Part shown: one piece after another, positions 1 to 7,440 of the stretch
Numbering within the stretch: position 1 is the first letter of the stretch
Layout of the letters: each line of letters starts with the position of its first letter
Made by a program: the position numbers and the translations under genes
DNA from: Pelagibacteraceae bacterium AG-404-P08
GTDB lineage: Bacteria; Pseudomonadota; Alphaproteobacteria; HIMB59
Assembly (NCBI GenBank): GCA_003216195.1
Contig: QCJF01000004.1
Coordinates: 62,001-126,000, forward strand
Reading direction: 5' to 3'
DNA: 64,000 nt
The notes under the pieces: model-generated
What the model saw: the letters and a program-made list of their open reading frames with translations, nothing else
Database searches by the model: none
What the model was told of the DNA's origin: nothing

Positions 1-644
1 CAGATTATGGAAGTGATTTTGATCACAAATATAAAATGAGCAATTTAATTTTAGATATTTTAGATAAAACTAAATTACAACGTCTTCGACTCTCGTCGAT
101 AGATTGTGTTGAAGTTGATGAAAGTTTTAATGAAGTGCTAGAAAATCAAAGGGTTATGCCACATCTTCATCTTAGTATACAGTCTGGTGATGACATGATA
201 CTGAAAAGAATGAAAAGAAGACATAATTCGAAAGATGTATTTCAATTTGTCGAGCGTTGTAAAAAAATTAGAAAAGATATTTCATTTGGTGCAGATATTA
301 TTGCTGGATTTCCTACAGAAACAGATGCTATGTTCGGAAATACATACAAACTATTAAGAGACAATGAAATTTCTCACCTCCACATATTTCCTTTTTCTCC
401 AAAAAATAATACTCCTGCATCAAGGATGCCTCAGGTTTCTAAACCAATTATTAAAAAAAGAGCAAAAAATTTAAGGGATCTAGGTGAATTAATTTTAAAG
501 AAAGTAAAGTCCAAACTTTCATTACCAAGGGAGATCCTTATTGAAGAATTAAATTCAGGATTAGCTATTGGATATGATCAAAATTATATCAAACATAAAG
601 TACCCTTAGTAGGTGTACCTGTTGGAGAAGTAATCAGGGTTTAA
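1..644 (+). CDS. mtaB: MtaB-type tRNA methylthiotransferase, C-terminal part (cut by window edge)
   Basis: The frame is open from the first base, so the true start lies upstream and the Met at 36 is internal. Visible are the late radical-SAM core of the MiaB/MtaB family (HLHLSIQSGDD, then MKRRH, GADIIAGFPTET and FPFSPKNNTPA) and a short C-terminal TRAM-like segment. In this family MtaB converts t6A37 of tRNA to ms2t6A using two Fe-S clusters. The cysteine motifs that bind them would be in the missing N-terminal half. The stop overlaps the ftsY start by one base, which indicates a translationally coupled operon. MtaB rather than MiaB is chosen from the FPFSPKNNTPASRMP stretch and the short TRAM domain. 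Confidence 0.85.
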   Translation, partial: DYGSDFDHKYKMSNLILDILDKTKLQRLRLSSIDCVEVDESFNEVLENQRVMPHLHLSIQSGDDMILKRMKRRHNSKDVFQFVERCKKIRKDISFGADIIAGFPTETDAMFGNTYKLLRDNEISHLHIFPFSPKNNTPASRMPQVSKPIIKKRAKNLRDLGELILKKVKSKLSLPREILIEELNSGLAIGYDQNYIKHKVPLVGVPVGEVIRV

Positions 645-1462
645 TGTTTTTTTTAAAAAAAATCTTACAAAAGAATTTAAATTTAGATGAGATAGAGGAT
701 CTTTTGTTTGATAATGGTGTAGAACCAAAATTTGCTGATTTAATTATTTCAAAAATAAAAGAAAATAAATCACAAGAAGAGGATATTAAAAAAGTTATTA
801 AAGATGAACTGCTTACAAAATTCAAAGAAAATAAATTTGGTGGTTTTTCTCCTCAAAATAAAAGCTTATATATAATTGCTGGAAATAACGGCTCGGGAAA
901 AACAACATTCATAGGTAAATTTATAAATTTAATTCAAAAAAATGGCTTAAAGCCTGCTGTAATTGCAGCAGATACATTTAGGGCTGCAGCAATAGATCAA
1001 CTTGAATATTTCACAAATCAATTTGAAGTGCCCATTCATAAGGGTAATAATATGGAGGATCCATCTGCTGTTATTTTTCAAGGTATTGATAATCTGAAAG
1101 AGAGTGATGTTATTATTGTTGATACTTCTGGGAGACAGCATAATAACAAAAACTTAATGGCTGAGCTAAAAAAAATCTCAGATATAGTTTCAAAAAAATC
1201 TGATCAATTTAATTTAATAAGCACTTTTTTGACATTAGATGCTAATACTGGCCTTGCATCAAAACATATAATTGAAGGTTTTCAAGAATATATCACTTTA
1301 GATGGTATTATTTTAAATAAGGTAGACTCTAATGCCAAGTATGGGGCTCTTCTAACAATAATAAATGATTTTGATATTCCTGTAGTATTTGAAGGATATG
1401 GCGAAGGCATGAATGACTTAAGAGAGTTTCAATTTGAAGGATATTTAGATAGACTATTATAA
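644..1462 (+). CDS. ftsY: Signal recognition particle receptor FtsY (short form)
   Basis: SRP-receptor GTPase that docks ribosome-SRP complexes at the inner membrane. At 272 aa it has almost no acidic A domain: a helical N domain (about 1-65) leads straight into the NG GTPase. Visible motifs are the P-loop GNNGSGKTT (80-88), DTFRAAA (110-116), DTSGR (160-164) and NKVD (225-228). The usual forms are DTAGR and TKLD, so G3 and G4 are slightly divergent, but the downstream GYGEG motif is intact. It starts on the last base of mtaB and ends one base before yciB, an order common in alphaproteobacteria. Confidence 0.93.
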   Translation: MFFLKKILQKNLNLDEIEDLLFDNGVEPKFADLIISKIKENKSQEEDIKKVIKDELLTKFKENKFGGFSPQNKSLYIIAGNNGSGKTTFIGKFINLIQKNGLKPAVIAADTFRAAAIDQLEYFTNQFEVPIHKGNNMEDPSAVIFQGIDNLKESDVIIVDTSGRQHNNKNLMAELKKISDIVSKKSDQFNLISTFLTLDANTGLASKHIIEGFQEYITLDGIILNKVDSNAKYGALLTIINDFDIPVVFEGYGEGMNDLREFQFEGYLDRLL

Positions 1463-1463
1463 A

Positions 1464-2000
1464 ATGAAACAACTTTTTGAATTTTTTCCCTTAATTGTTT
1501 TTTTCGTAGTCTATTATAAATCAGATAAAGATCTCTATTTAAGTATTGCTGCTGTAATAGTTGCAACATTTATTTCCCTTATAGCCATCTATTTCAAAGA
1601 AAAAAAAATTTCAACAATGATGTTAGTAAGTACAATTATCTTAGTTGTTTTTGGTGGTTTAAGTATTTTTCTAAAAAATGAGATATTTTTTAAAATGAAA
1701 CCAACAATTATAAATGCTCTTTTTGCTGCAGTTTTGATTGGAAGTACGTTAATTAATAAACCTGTTTTAAAGTTATTATTAAACTCATCATTAAAATTGA
1801 CTGATGAGGGTTGGGGATTAATGAATAAAATGTGGTCAAGTTTTTTTATTCTTTTAGCTGTTTTAAATGAAATAGTTTGGCGGACTCAAACAACTGATGT
1901 TTGGGTAAATTTTAAAGTATTTGGAATAATGGGAATTACTATTGTGTTTACAATAATTCAAATTCCATTGCTAAAAAAACATTTTATTAATCAGCCATAA
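1464..2000 (+). CDS. yciB: Septation/intracellular-size protein YciB (IspZ/IspA family)
   Basis: Polytopic inner-membrane protein of 178 aa with about five hydrophobic segments. Family hallmarks are the FFPLIVFFVVYY start, the KPTIINALFAAVLIGS segment, LTDEGW and NEIVWR. The family is implicated in septation and envelope synthesis; the mechanism is not settled. It begins one base after the ftsY stop and is last in the mtaB-ftsY-yciB operon. Its 3' end overlaps the convergent pgk by 14 bp, leaving no room for a separate terminator. Confidence 0.9.
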   Translation: MKQLFEFFPLIVFFVVYYKSDKDLYLSIAAVIVATFISLIAIYFKEKKISTMMLVSTIILVVFGGLSIFLKNEIFFKMKPTIINALFAAVLIGSTLINKPVLKLLLNSSLKLTDEGWGLMNKMWSSFFILLAVLNEIVWRTQTTDVWVNFKVFGIMGITIVFTIIQIPLLKKHFINQP

Positions 2001-3153
2001 GGGCTTGGATTCCAGGAAGATCTTTGTTCTCGAGTGCCTCAAGAAAAGCACCGCCAGCTGTCGAAACAAAATAAAAATTTTCAAATTTTTCCTCAGCCAT
2101 GTTGATTGCTAAAATTGTGTCTCCACCACCTATGACGACATCTGCTTGAGATTTTGCAAGTAGATGTGCTAAATTTACTGATCCCTTTGAAAATTTATTG
2201 TCTTCGATCATTCCCATTGGTCCATTCCACAAAACAATATCGCTGTTTTCTATTAGTTTTTCTAAAGCTGCGAGTGAAGAGACTGATATATCTAGAATTT
2301 TAAAATCGTAACTTGTGGGAAGCTCATCTATTAATTTATTTTCATTTGAGTCAAGTATAACATCTGATGGAAGATGAATTTTACAATTTGTTGATTTTGC
2401 AGAATTGTAAATCATTTCAATCATATTTTCTGTGCCCTCTTCAATTAAAGAATTACCTACATTTATATTATTGTATTTAAAAAAATTATTAGCCATTGCC
2501 CCTCCAATAAAAATATCTGAGCAAGAGGATGTTAAAGATAGAAGTGTTTTTATTTTAGTTGAAACTTTTGATCCGCCAATGATCGCTAATTTTTTCTTTG
2601 GAGATTTTTTTATATTATCTATTGCTAAAATTTCTCTTTCAAAATTAAATCCAGGTGCTGACAATATGTTTTTAGCCATTTGATTAACTGATGAGTGAAA
2701 TCGGTGAGAGGCAGAAAAAGCCTCATTAACATATAAATCTAATTTATCTGTAATAGACTTACTAAAATTTAAATCATTTTTTATTTCTCCCTCAAAAAAT
2801 CTTATATTCTCTAAAAGGCTTATGGTTGGCTTATCAACATCTATTTCATTAAGACCACTATTTAAAAAACTATCATAACTAATAAAATTTAAATTTAACT
2901 CCAATATATCCTCTAACTGATCAATTAATTTTAAGAAAGAATACTTCTCATCAAAATTTTCTTTTGGCCTTCCAAAATGAGAAATAAGAAAAATATTACA
3001 TTGCTTACTTTTAATATAATCGATTGTCTCTTTAGATCTATCTAATCTTGTTTTGTCTGTAATTCTAAAATTTTTATCAATAGGTACATTGAAATCGACT
3101 CTAACTCCTACATTTCGGATTTTTTCAAAGTTGAGATTTTTAAGAGATTTCAT
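1987..3153 (-). CDS. pgk: Phosphoglycerate kinase
   Basis: Glycolytic/gluconeogenic enzyme interconverting 1,3-bisphosphoglycerate + ADP and 3-phosphoglycerate + ATP in the cytosol. The 388 aa length is typical. Motifs: RVDFNVP near the N-terminus, the substrate loop HFGRPK, LLENIRF, the hinge LWNGPMG, and the nucleotide-binding VIGGGDT followed by STAGGAFLE at the C-terminus. It stands alone, not beside gap or fba. It runs convergent to yciB with a 14-bp overlap and divergent from gcrA across a 101-bp intergenic region. Confidence 0.97.
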   Translation of the reverse strand: MKSLKNLNFEKIRNVGVRVDFNVPIDKNFRITDKTRLDRSKETIDYIKSKQCNIFLISHFGRPKENFDEKYSFLKLIDQLEDILELNLNFISYDSFLNSGLNEIDVDKPTISLLENIRFFEGEIKNDLNFSKSITDKLDLYVNEAFSASHRFHSSVNQMAKNILSAPGFNFEREILAIDNIKKSPKKKLAIIGGSKVSTKIKTLLSLTSSCSDIFIGGAMANNFFKYNNINVGNSLIEEGTENMIEMIYNSAKSTNCKIHLPSDVILDSNENKLIDELPTSYDFKILDISVSSLAALEKLIENSDIVLWNGPMGMIEDNKFSKGSVNLAHLLAKSQADVVIGGGDTILAINMAEEKFENFYFVSTAGGAFLEALENKDLPGIQALMAD

Positions 3154-3195
3154 ATTTATTCACATTTTTTTAATCATTTTAGGCTAGATTACTAC

Positions 3196-3209
3196 TACTA
3201 TATATAGTA
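3196..3209. promoter_or_regulatory. 14-bp perfect palindrome between pgk and gcrA
   Basis: TACTATATATAGTA is its own reverse complement. It lies in the 101-bp divergent intergenic region, 46 bp upstream of the gcrA start and 43 bp upstream of the pgk start. It may be an operator or simply overlapping AT-rich -10 elements for the two promoters; sequence alone does not decide. Confidence 0.35.
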
Positions 3210-3254
3210 TAAAACTACCCATATAAGGAACTAAATAGAGTAGGTATATAAAAA

Positions 3255-3725
3255 ATGTCTTGGAATAACCAAAAAGTAGAAGATCTTAAAAAACTTTGGA
3301 ATGAAGGGGTTGCTACTAGCCAGATTGGCGTGCAGCTTGGATTTACTAAAAATGCCGTAATTGGTAAGGCTTTTAGACTGGGCCTTGAAAGACGTCAAAA
3401 CTCCAGAAAAAAATCAACTCAAAATCAACAATTTTCTTCTGTCACCATGTACAGAGAAACCAGTAATTCATCCTCTCAAAATACCGTAAGAAAAGAACCT
3501 GTTCGAAGAAGAGAAAAATTTAGTTTTAAGAAAAGTATAGTTGGCACAGGAAACTTTAAATCTTGTCAATGGCCAATTGGCGACCCACTTGAAGAGGGCT
3601 TTCACTATTGTGGTGGTCAAAATATACCAACAAAACCATATTGTATTGAACATTACAAAAAAGCTTATAATGTTGACGAAAAATATTTGGATAAACTTTT
3701 AGACTTTTTGCATGAAAAAAACTAA
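3255..3725 (+). CDS. gcrA: Cell-cycle transcription regulator GcrA
   Basis: Alphaproteobacterial sigma70-interacting activator that reads CcrM-methylated GANTC promoters in the families studied. The N-terminal helix-turn-helix is clear (about 1-45: MSWNNQKVEDLKKLWNEG, then SQIGVQLGFTKNAVIGKAFR). A basic Ser/Arg-rich linker leads to the conserved sigma-binding C-terminal module (CQWPIGDP, CGG, YCIEHYKKAY). The length of 156 aa is normal. It overlaps the convergent next gene by 4 bp. It is a strong marker for an alphaproteobacterium. Confidence 0.93.
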   Translation: MSWNNQKVEDLKKLWNEGVATSQIGVQLGFTKNAVIGKAFRLGLERRQNSRKKSTQNQQFSSVTMYRETSNSSSQNTVRKEPVRRREKFSFKKSIVGTGNFKSCQWPIGDPLEEGFHYCGGQNIPTKPYCIEHYKKAYNVDEKYLDKLLDFLHEKN

Positions 3726-4684
3726 TTGTTTATATAAATAGTTTTTCCAGAACCGTTTATCCAATTCCAAATTAACTTTTGTAATGAGTTGCCTTCAAAA
3801 TCTTTGTAATACAGATCAGTAGCAGTCATAACATGCCCCCACTCAATATTTCCCTTTAGCTTTCTCTCTTCAGCATTAATTGAAAAACCAGCATTATAAA
3901 AAATTGAGTCTTCATTAATAGATTGTTTTACTTTATCTAAATTACCCTTTATGTACGGATCACCTATATTCCAAATAAAAAAAACATTATTCAAATTATT
4001 TCTTTCAAATAATGGTCTTGAAGAAAAACAATTTGCCCAATGAGAGTCTTTACAATGATCGACCCTGTCATTATATAAAAATTTAACAATTTTAGGCCAT
4101 GGTCCATCATTCCATCCTAAGCGAACATTCAAAGACTCTGCATCTAACCAAAAACTATCAGCAATAATATATGGATTTTCATATCTTTTAATTAAATCGA
4201 CGTTTAAACCCAAAGCCAAGGACCCAGCACTATAACCTGCAAAAATTAATTTATCTGCTTTTTTAAACTTTTCATCATACTGATTAAAAATATCCTCGAT
4301 AATGTATCGACCGTGAAAATAAACTTTTTCTCCATCAATATTGTTTATGTGAGTACCTTGATGTATGTCATTACTACAATAAGGAACGTAAATGACGTTA
4401 TAGTTGTTGTTAACAAAGTCCTCTACCATATACGTTTTACCTCTTTCATTTGAAACTGCAGGAGATTTCAATCCGTCATTTCTTGATCTATATTGGTCTT
4501 CGTTCGCAGCCACACCCCCTCCTTGAATATACATTAACCAATTATTTGTATTACCCTCAAAAAAGTTAAATGTTGCTTGTTCACCGTTGGAGCATAAAGC
4601 TTTAGGGTCTTTTGTTTCTATTAGCTTAGCATTTGAGAAAGATGTGAAAAGTAAAAGATATAATAGGAAAAAAATTTTTACCAT
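3722..4684 (-). CDS. Secreted pectinacetylesterase/Notum-family alpha-beta hydrolase
   Basis: 320 aa with an N-terminal signal peptide (about 1-19, cleavage after SNA). The family is recognised from the oxyanion motif YIQGGGVA (52-59), YVPYCSNDIHQG (99-110) and the nucleophile elbow GYSAGS with Ser near 152. A later GDPYIKGN and WGHVMT supply likely Asp and His. Family members remove acetyl groups from pectin or other glycans, or acyl groups from proteins (Notum). The substrate here is unknown; marine algal polysaccharide is an inference. It sits beside tRNA-Arg with its start 41 bp from the tRNA 3' end. Confidence 0.75.
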   Translation of the reverse strand: MVKIFFLLYLLLFTSFSNAKLIETKDPKALCSNGEQATFNFFEGNTNNWLMYIQGGGVAANEDQYRSRNDGLKSPAVSNERGKTYMVEDFVNNNYNVIYVPYCSNDIHQGTHINNIDGEKVYFHGRYIIEDIFNQYDEKFKKADKLIFAGYSAGSLALGLNVDLIKRYENPYIIADSFWLDAESLNVRLGWNDGPWPKIVKFLYNDRVDHCKDSHWANCFSSRPLFERNNLNNVFFIWNIGDPYIKGNLDKVKQSINEDSIFYNAGFSINAEERKLKGNIEWGHVMTATDLYYKDFEGNSLQKLIWNWINGSGKTIYINN

Positions 4685-4724
4685 AATTAATTTATAGAAA
4701 TTTTTTTTAATATGTCAAAGTTAT

Positions 4725-4801
4725 TGGCGCGCTTGGCAGGAATCGAACCTGCGACCCCCAGATTAGGAATCTGGTGCTCTATCCTACTGAGCTACAAGCG
4801 C
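4725..4801 (-). tRNA. tRNA-Arg (anticodon CCU)
   Basis: Complete cloverleaf on the minus strand: acceptor GCGCTTG pairs with CAAGCGC, then discriminator G and an encoded CCA (4725-4727). The anticodon stem CCAGA/TCTGG encloses TTCCTAA, giving anticodon CCT (reads AGG). The T-arm GCAGGTTCGATTCCTGC is intact. The first 64 nt are duplicated exactly at 7333-7396, marking it as the integration site of the element to its right. Confidence 0.95.
4738..4801. repeat. Attachment-site direct repeat, copy 1 (inside tRNA-Arg)
   Basis: These 64 bp, from tRNA nucleotide +1 through the T-loop, are identical to 7333-7396 (offset 2595). The identity stops exactly at the tRNA 5' end on one side and in the T-arm on the other. 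I interpret it as one att copy of a tRNA-targeting integrative element. Confidence 0.85.
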
Positions 4802-4854
4802 ATTACCTTGAGTATAAACGATTATCCGTCATAGTTTAAAATAAATTTTTTTAC

Positions 4855-4874
4855 CTTACTGCACTATGTATGCA
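4855..4874. repeat. 20-bp direct repeat with 11-bp-spaced TGCAC pair (left arm site)
   Basis: cttactgcactatgtatgca recurs exactly at 7233-7252, near the other end of the element. It holds TGCAC at 4860 and 4871, one helical turn apart, as expected for tyrosine-integrase arm-type sites. It lies directly upstream of the integrase stub. Confidence 0.6.
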
Positions 4875-4887
4875 CAAGGAGGTAAAC

Positions 4888-5100
4888 ATGGCTACATTTT
4901 TAAAAACAAAAAATAGAATACAAGCACAAGTAAGATTACGTGGAGTAAAAATATTTAAAACTTTTTCAGATAAAAAATCTGCTCGTGCATGGGCTACCAA
5001 TAAAGAAATGGAAATTATGCGTGGTAAGAAATATGAAGTTGATAAATCATTAACGCTAAAAGATTTATTAATTTGTATTAAATTCTTAAAACATAATTAA
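4888..5100 (+). pseudogene. Tyrosine integrase remnant (N-terminal arm-binding domain only)
   Basis: 70 aa starting MATFLKTKNRIQAQVRLRG, with a strong AAGGAGG at 4877-4883 only 4-5 nt before this ATG; an in-frame ATG at 4870 lacks such a site. The N-terminus aligns by eye with the intact integrase at 61504 (MATF, QVQVR, KKDALQWA.KE) and covers only the arm-binding domain. It stops in a spot equivalent to residue 68 of that protein, so the core-binding and catalytic domains are gone. Position beside the tRNA-Arg 5' end fits the element's original integrase. Confidence 0.75.
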
Positions 5101-5208
5101 CTCAATGCTTTTTGTTAGATTCAATTAACAACTATACAAATAATATTAAAAATGTTTTTTTTTGTATTCCCTTTACTGTTGGCGAAAAATTTTTTCTCAT
5201 AACATGAA
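5101..5208. other. Non-coding remnant between integrase stub and first 165-bp repeat
   Basis: 108 bp of AT-rich sequence with no convincing frame and no recognisable continuation of the integrase. It ends where the 165-bp repeat begins. Confidence 0.5.
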
Positions 5209-5373
5209 GTACCTTTATCTCTTAATCTGTTATTCTGTATCCTTGTGGGAACAGAATACAACAGGCAAGGGATTTATAGATCAGGAGTAAACTAAGGTTA
5301 AGGTCTATATGGCTGTATGGCACTAAGCCAATAAGCCAATAAGTTTATAAGATAATAAGGCGGTATTAACCGC
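5209..5373. repeat. 165-bp perfect direct repeat, copy 1
   Basis: Identical at every base to 6462-6626 (offset 1253). Internal structure: inverted repeat TATTCTGT (5231-5238) / ACAGAATA (5251-5258); five consecutive octamers of the form taagNNN with period 8 (5323-5362); and a terminal hairpin GCGGT-ATTA-ACCGC (5360-5373). No coding frame of interest. It cuts off the iron-ADH fragment at its right border. It may be a small mobile repeat, a structured RNA or a recombination scar; identity unknown. Confidence 0.9.
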
Positions 5374-5518
5374 TGAGGTTTTTGCCTCCATTATCGGTAA
5401 CCACTAAGGGTTTTTTAATGCCTTTGTTTTGACAAATTTCAGGCAGTTCGTTTATCCGACCAGGACCATAACGAATTGGCACAGGAAATGTCCAATTTTG
5501 ATGAGAAAGATAATCCAT
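5366..5518 (-). pseudogene. Iron-containing alcohol dehydrogenase, N-terminal fragment
   Basis: Translation from the ATG at 5518 gives 50 aa beginning MDYLSHQNWTFPVPIRYGPG, then RINELPEICQNKGIKKPLVVTDNGG. This is the N-terminal signature of Fe-dependent alcohol dehydrogenases (NW.FP..IR.G.GRI.ELP, then PL.VTD). The family is normally about 380 aa. Similarity ends exactly where the 165-bp repeat begins and a stop follows within the repeat, so the gene was truncated by the repeat or by recombination at it. The missing part is not found elsewhere in the window. Confidence 0.75.
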
Positions 5519-5640
5519 GAGTTATATTAATATTCTTTAAAGCTTCCTTGAAACCTATCAATTAATTTGAGGCTTTTAAAGAGGATACAAAATCAATACT
5601 GTATAAAAAATTATGAATATTTTTGAAAGTTCATGAGAAA

Positions 5641-6411
5641 ATGAAAATAGGAATATTTCAACCTAATATTAATCACTACTCAAGTATCGATAGTAAATTA
5701 ACAAAGATAGAGGCTATTTTAAAACAAAATGATTTAGATTTACTAGTTTTGCCTGAACTTTTTTTAAGTTTTTATTTATCAAAAGAACAAGTTTCCAAAT
5801 ATACAAATGAAGATGTTCAATTTTTTAAACAAAAGATTTTACAATTAAGTGAAAGATATCAATGTCATCTTGTTATTGGTTACCCAGAATTTGAAAATAA
5901 TCAAAAATTTAACAGCGCCCTAGTTACAGGAATTCAAAATGATATAATCTATAATCATCGAAAAACTTTTTTAGCTCCCAATCCTATGGAGCAGTCATTA
6001 TTTTCCAAAGGTCAAAATTTTGAAATTTTTGATATACATAAAATTAAATGTTCAACTCTTATTTGTTACGAGTTTGAATTTCCTGAGATAGTAAGAAAAT
6101 TAGCAAGATTAGGAGCGCAGCTCATTCTTGTTCCCACAGCTTTAATAGAGGAATTTAAATTTGTCTCTAATGAAATGCTTAAATCGAGGGCCTTTGAAAA
6201 TCAAATAGTGATGGTATATGCCAACTATTGCGGCAAATCAGAGAGTCACGATTTTTGTGGAAATAGTGCCATCGTAAATGAAAAGGGTGAAGACGTAATC
6301 AGACTGGGGGCAGAAGAAGAATTTGCGATGGCAGAAGTAAATTTTGAAAGTCAGGTATTGAGACGAAAAAGGTTACCTTATTTTAAGGATTTAACTAAAT
6401 TTGAAGCCTAA
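5641..6411 (+). CDS. Carbon-nitrogen hydrolase (nitrilase superfamily)
   Basis: 256 aa from the ATG at 5641; a TTG six codons upstream is possible. The catalytic triad is visible: Glu39 in LPELF, Lys108 in HRKTF and Cys142 in ICYEFEFPE. The fold covers the full domain, and the enzyme would hydrolyse an amide or nitrile in the cytosol. The resemblance is to the amidase/omega-amidase-like branch, but the substrate cannot be read. It is the only intact enzyme in the tRNA-Arg element and is bracketed by the two 165-bp repeats as a 1253-bp repeat-plus-cargo unit. Confidence 0.85.
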   Translation: MKIGIFQPNINHYSSIDSKLTKIEAILKQNDLDLLVLPELFLSFYLSKEQVSKYTNEDVQFFKQKILQLSERYQCHLVIGYPEFENNQKFNSALVTGIQNDIIYNHRKTFLAPNPMEQSLFSKGQNFEIFDIHKIKCSTLICYEFEFPEIVRKLARLGAQLILVPTALIEEFKFVSNEMLKSRAFENQIVMVYANYCGKSESHDFCGNSAIVNEKGEDVIRLGAEEEFAMAEVNFESQVLRRKRLPYFKDLTKFEA

Positions 6412-6461
6412 GTTCGCTGAAGTGTTTAGCTAATTTTTTCCCCGCTAACCAAGCATCCTGC

Positions 6462-6626
6462 GTACCTTTATCTCTTAATCTGTTATTCTGTATCCTTGTG
6501 GGAACAGAATACAACAGGCAAGGGATTTATAGATCAGGAGTAAACTAAGGTTAAGGTCTATATGGCTGTATGGCACTAAGCCAATAAGCCAATAAGTTTA
6601 TAAGATAATAAGGCGGTATTAACCGC
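6462..6626. repeat. 165-bp perfect direct repeat, copy 2
   Basis: Same sequence and orientation as 5209-5373, starting 50 bp after the nitrilase stop. The two copies are base-for-base identical, whereas the surrounding sequence is decayed. This suggests a recent event, gene conversion between copies, or selection on the repeat. Confidence 0.9.
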
Positions 6627-6690
6627 ACAATAAAGTACAGTCTGTATTTAATGTTTCGAACATGCTCTATTAACGTACTCCATGTGACTA

Positions 6691-6721
6691 TTAATCTGTA
6701 AAGGTAATAAGGCGGTTCTAT
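6691..6721. repeat. Possible decayed third copy of the 165-bp repeat
   Basis: TTAATCTGT (6691-6699), close to the start of the 165-bp unit, is followed at once by TAATAAGGCGGT (6705-6716), from its end. This looks like an internally deleted derivative with only the two extremities left. Confidence 0.4.
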
Positions 6722-6722
6722 T

Positions 6723-6908
6723 AAGTACATTGTACTTTCAATGACCCCGAATAATGTAGTACTTGCAATTGTCTAATCATGTACTTTCAAACACATATGT
6801 TTTGTATATTTTTCAACATGTATTGTGTAAACCCGACCACCTTATTAAGTCATATATGTAGTACATACTTTGCGTTATATTTGGGTTTACAGAAGGGAGT
6901 ACTTTCAA
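6723..6908. repeat. Cluster of GTACTTTCAA words and a palindrome
   Basis: GTACTTTCAA occurs at 6732-6741, 6781-6790 and 6899-6908, with a one-mismatch copy GTACTTGCAA at 6759-6768. The first overlaps a 15-bp palindrome AAGTACATTGTACTT (6723-6737). The last abuts the start of the small membrane ORF. They could be operator or replication-protein sites; function unknown. Confidence 0.45.
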
Positions 6909-7019
6909 ATGACATATTTATTGGGATTTATTTTTTTTCTAATGGTTGCCATTCACTTAGAAAATCTAAGACAATTCAGGGATATTAAGAATAAGTTAAA
7001 CGACATATACAATAAGTAG
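6909..7019 (+). CDS. Tiny single-pass membrane peptide (36 aa)
   Basis: ATG at 6909 opens a 36-aa frame: a hydrophobic segment (MTYLLGFIFFLMVAIHL) followed by a charged tail of the type LRQFRDIKNKLNDIYNK. A GGGAG at 6895-6899 lies 9-10 nt before the ATG. The layout (one membrane helix plus basic amphipathic helix) resembles small phage or toxin-like membrane peptides, but no family is recognisable. It lies in otherwise empty element DNA. It could be chance. Confidence 0.35.
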   Translation: MTYLLGFIFFLMVAIHLENLRQFRDIKNKLNDIYNK

Positions 7020-7332
7020 TTTACAACCTTTTTTTGAGATTTTAGCGGGAGGCTACCTATAATACATACAGACACCCGCCATGGCGCATCGGCACCATAC
7101 CCTATTTATTTTCTACATGTTAGGAATCATTTAAGAATCATAGAGGTATATTGAAAATGTTATGAATCCAATCGCCTACATAATTTAAAAAAGATTCTGT
7201 ATGATTCTTAAAATGGAAATTTAAACAAATAGCTTACTGCACTATGTATGCAAATATGATTCATAATGTGTTGGACGTATGGTAAGATACAAACATTGCA
7301 GTAAGAAAATGAAGGATAATTATTACGTGTAA
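7020..7332. other. Non-coding right end of the tRNA-Arg element
   Basis: No supportable gene. It holds a GCGGG...CCCGC inverted pair near 7045-7080, a 13-bp inverted repeat TTTAAGAATCATA (7130-7142) / TATGATTCTTAAA (7200-7212), and the second copy of the 20-bp arm-site repeat at 7233-7252. The concentration of repeats next to the att copy suggests recombination sites. Confidence 0.5.
7233..7252. repeat. 20-bp direct repeat (right arm site)
   Basis: Exact copy of 4855-4874. TGCAC at 7238 and TGCAA at 7249 again sit 11 bp apart. It lies 80 bp inside the right att copy. Confidence 0.6.
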
Positions 7333-7396
7333 AGGAATCGAACCTGCGACCCCCAGATTAGGAATCTGGTGCTCTATCCTACTGAGCTACAAGCGC
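7333..7396. repeat. Attachment-site direct repeat, copy 2 (5' part of tRNA-Arg)
   Basis: Perfect copy of tRNA-Arg nucleotides 1-64 on the minus strand. It lacks the 3' acceptor strand and CCA, so it is not a functional tRNA. It marks the right boundary of the element and is probably the original tRNA 5' half displaced by integration. Confidence 0.85.
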
Positions 7397-7440
7397 CTTT
7401 GTTTGTATACTTCATAATAATAATTCATAAAATATAAACT

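Noticed and set aside
6395-6461. Minus-strand stretch reading QDAWLAGKKLAKHFSEL before a stop, abutting the second 165-bp repeat
   Set aside because: It looks protein-like and could be another truncated gene end, but it is too short to name and partly overlaps the nitrilase 3' end.
6779-6988. 69-codon frame with many Phe/Cys/His residues
   Set aside because: Composition is typical of random AT-rich DNA and it has no ribosome site; the 36-codon frame at 6909 in another reading frame is more plausible.
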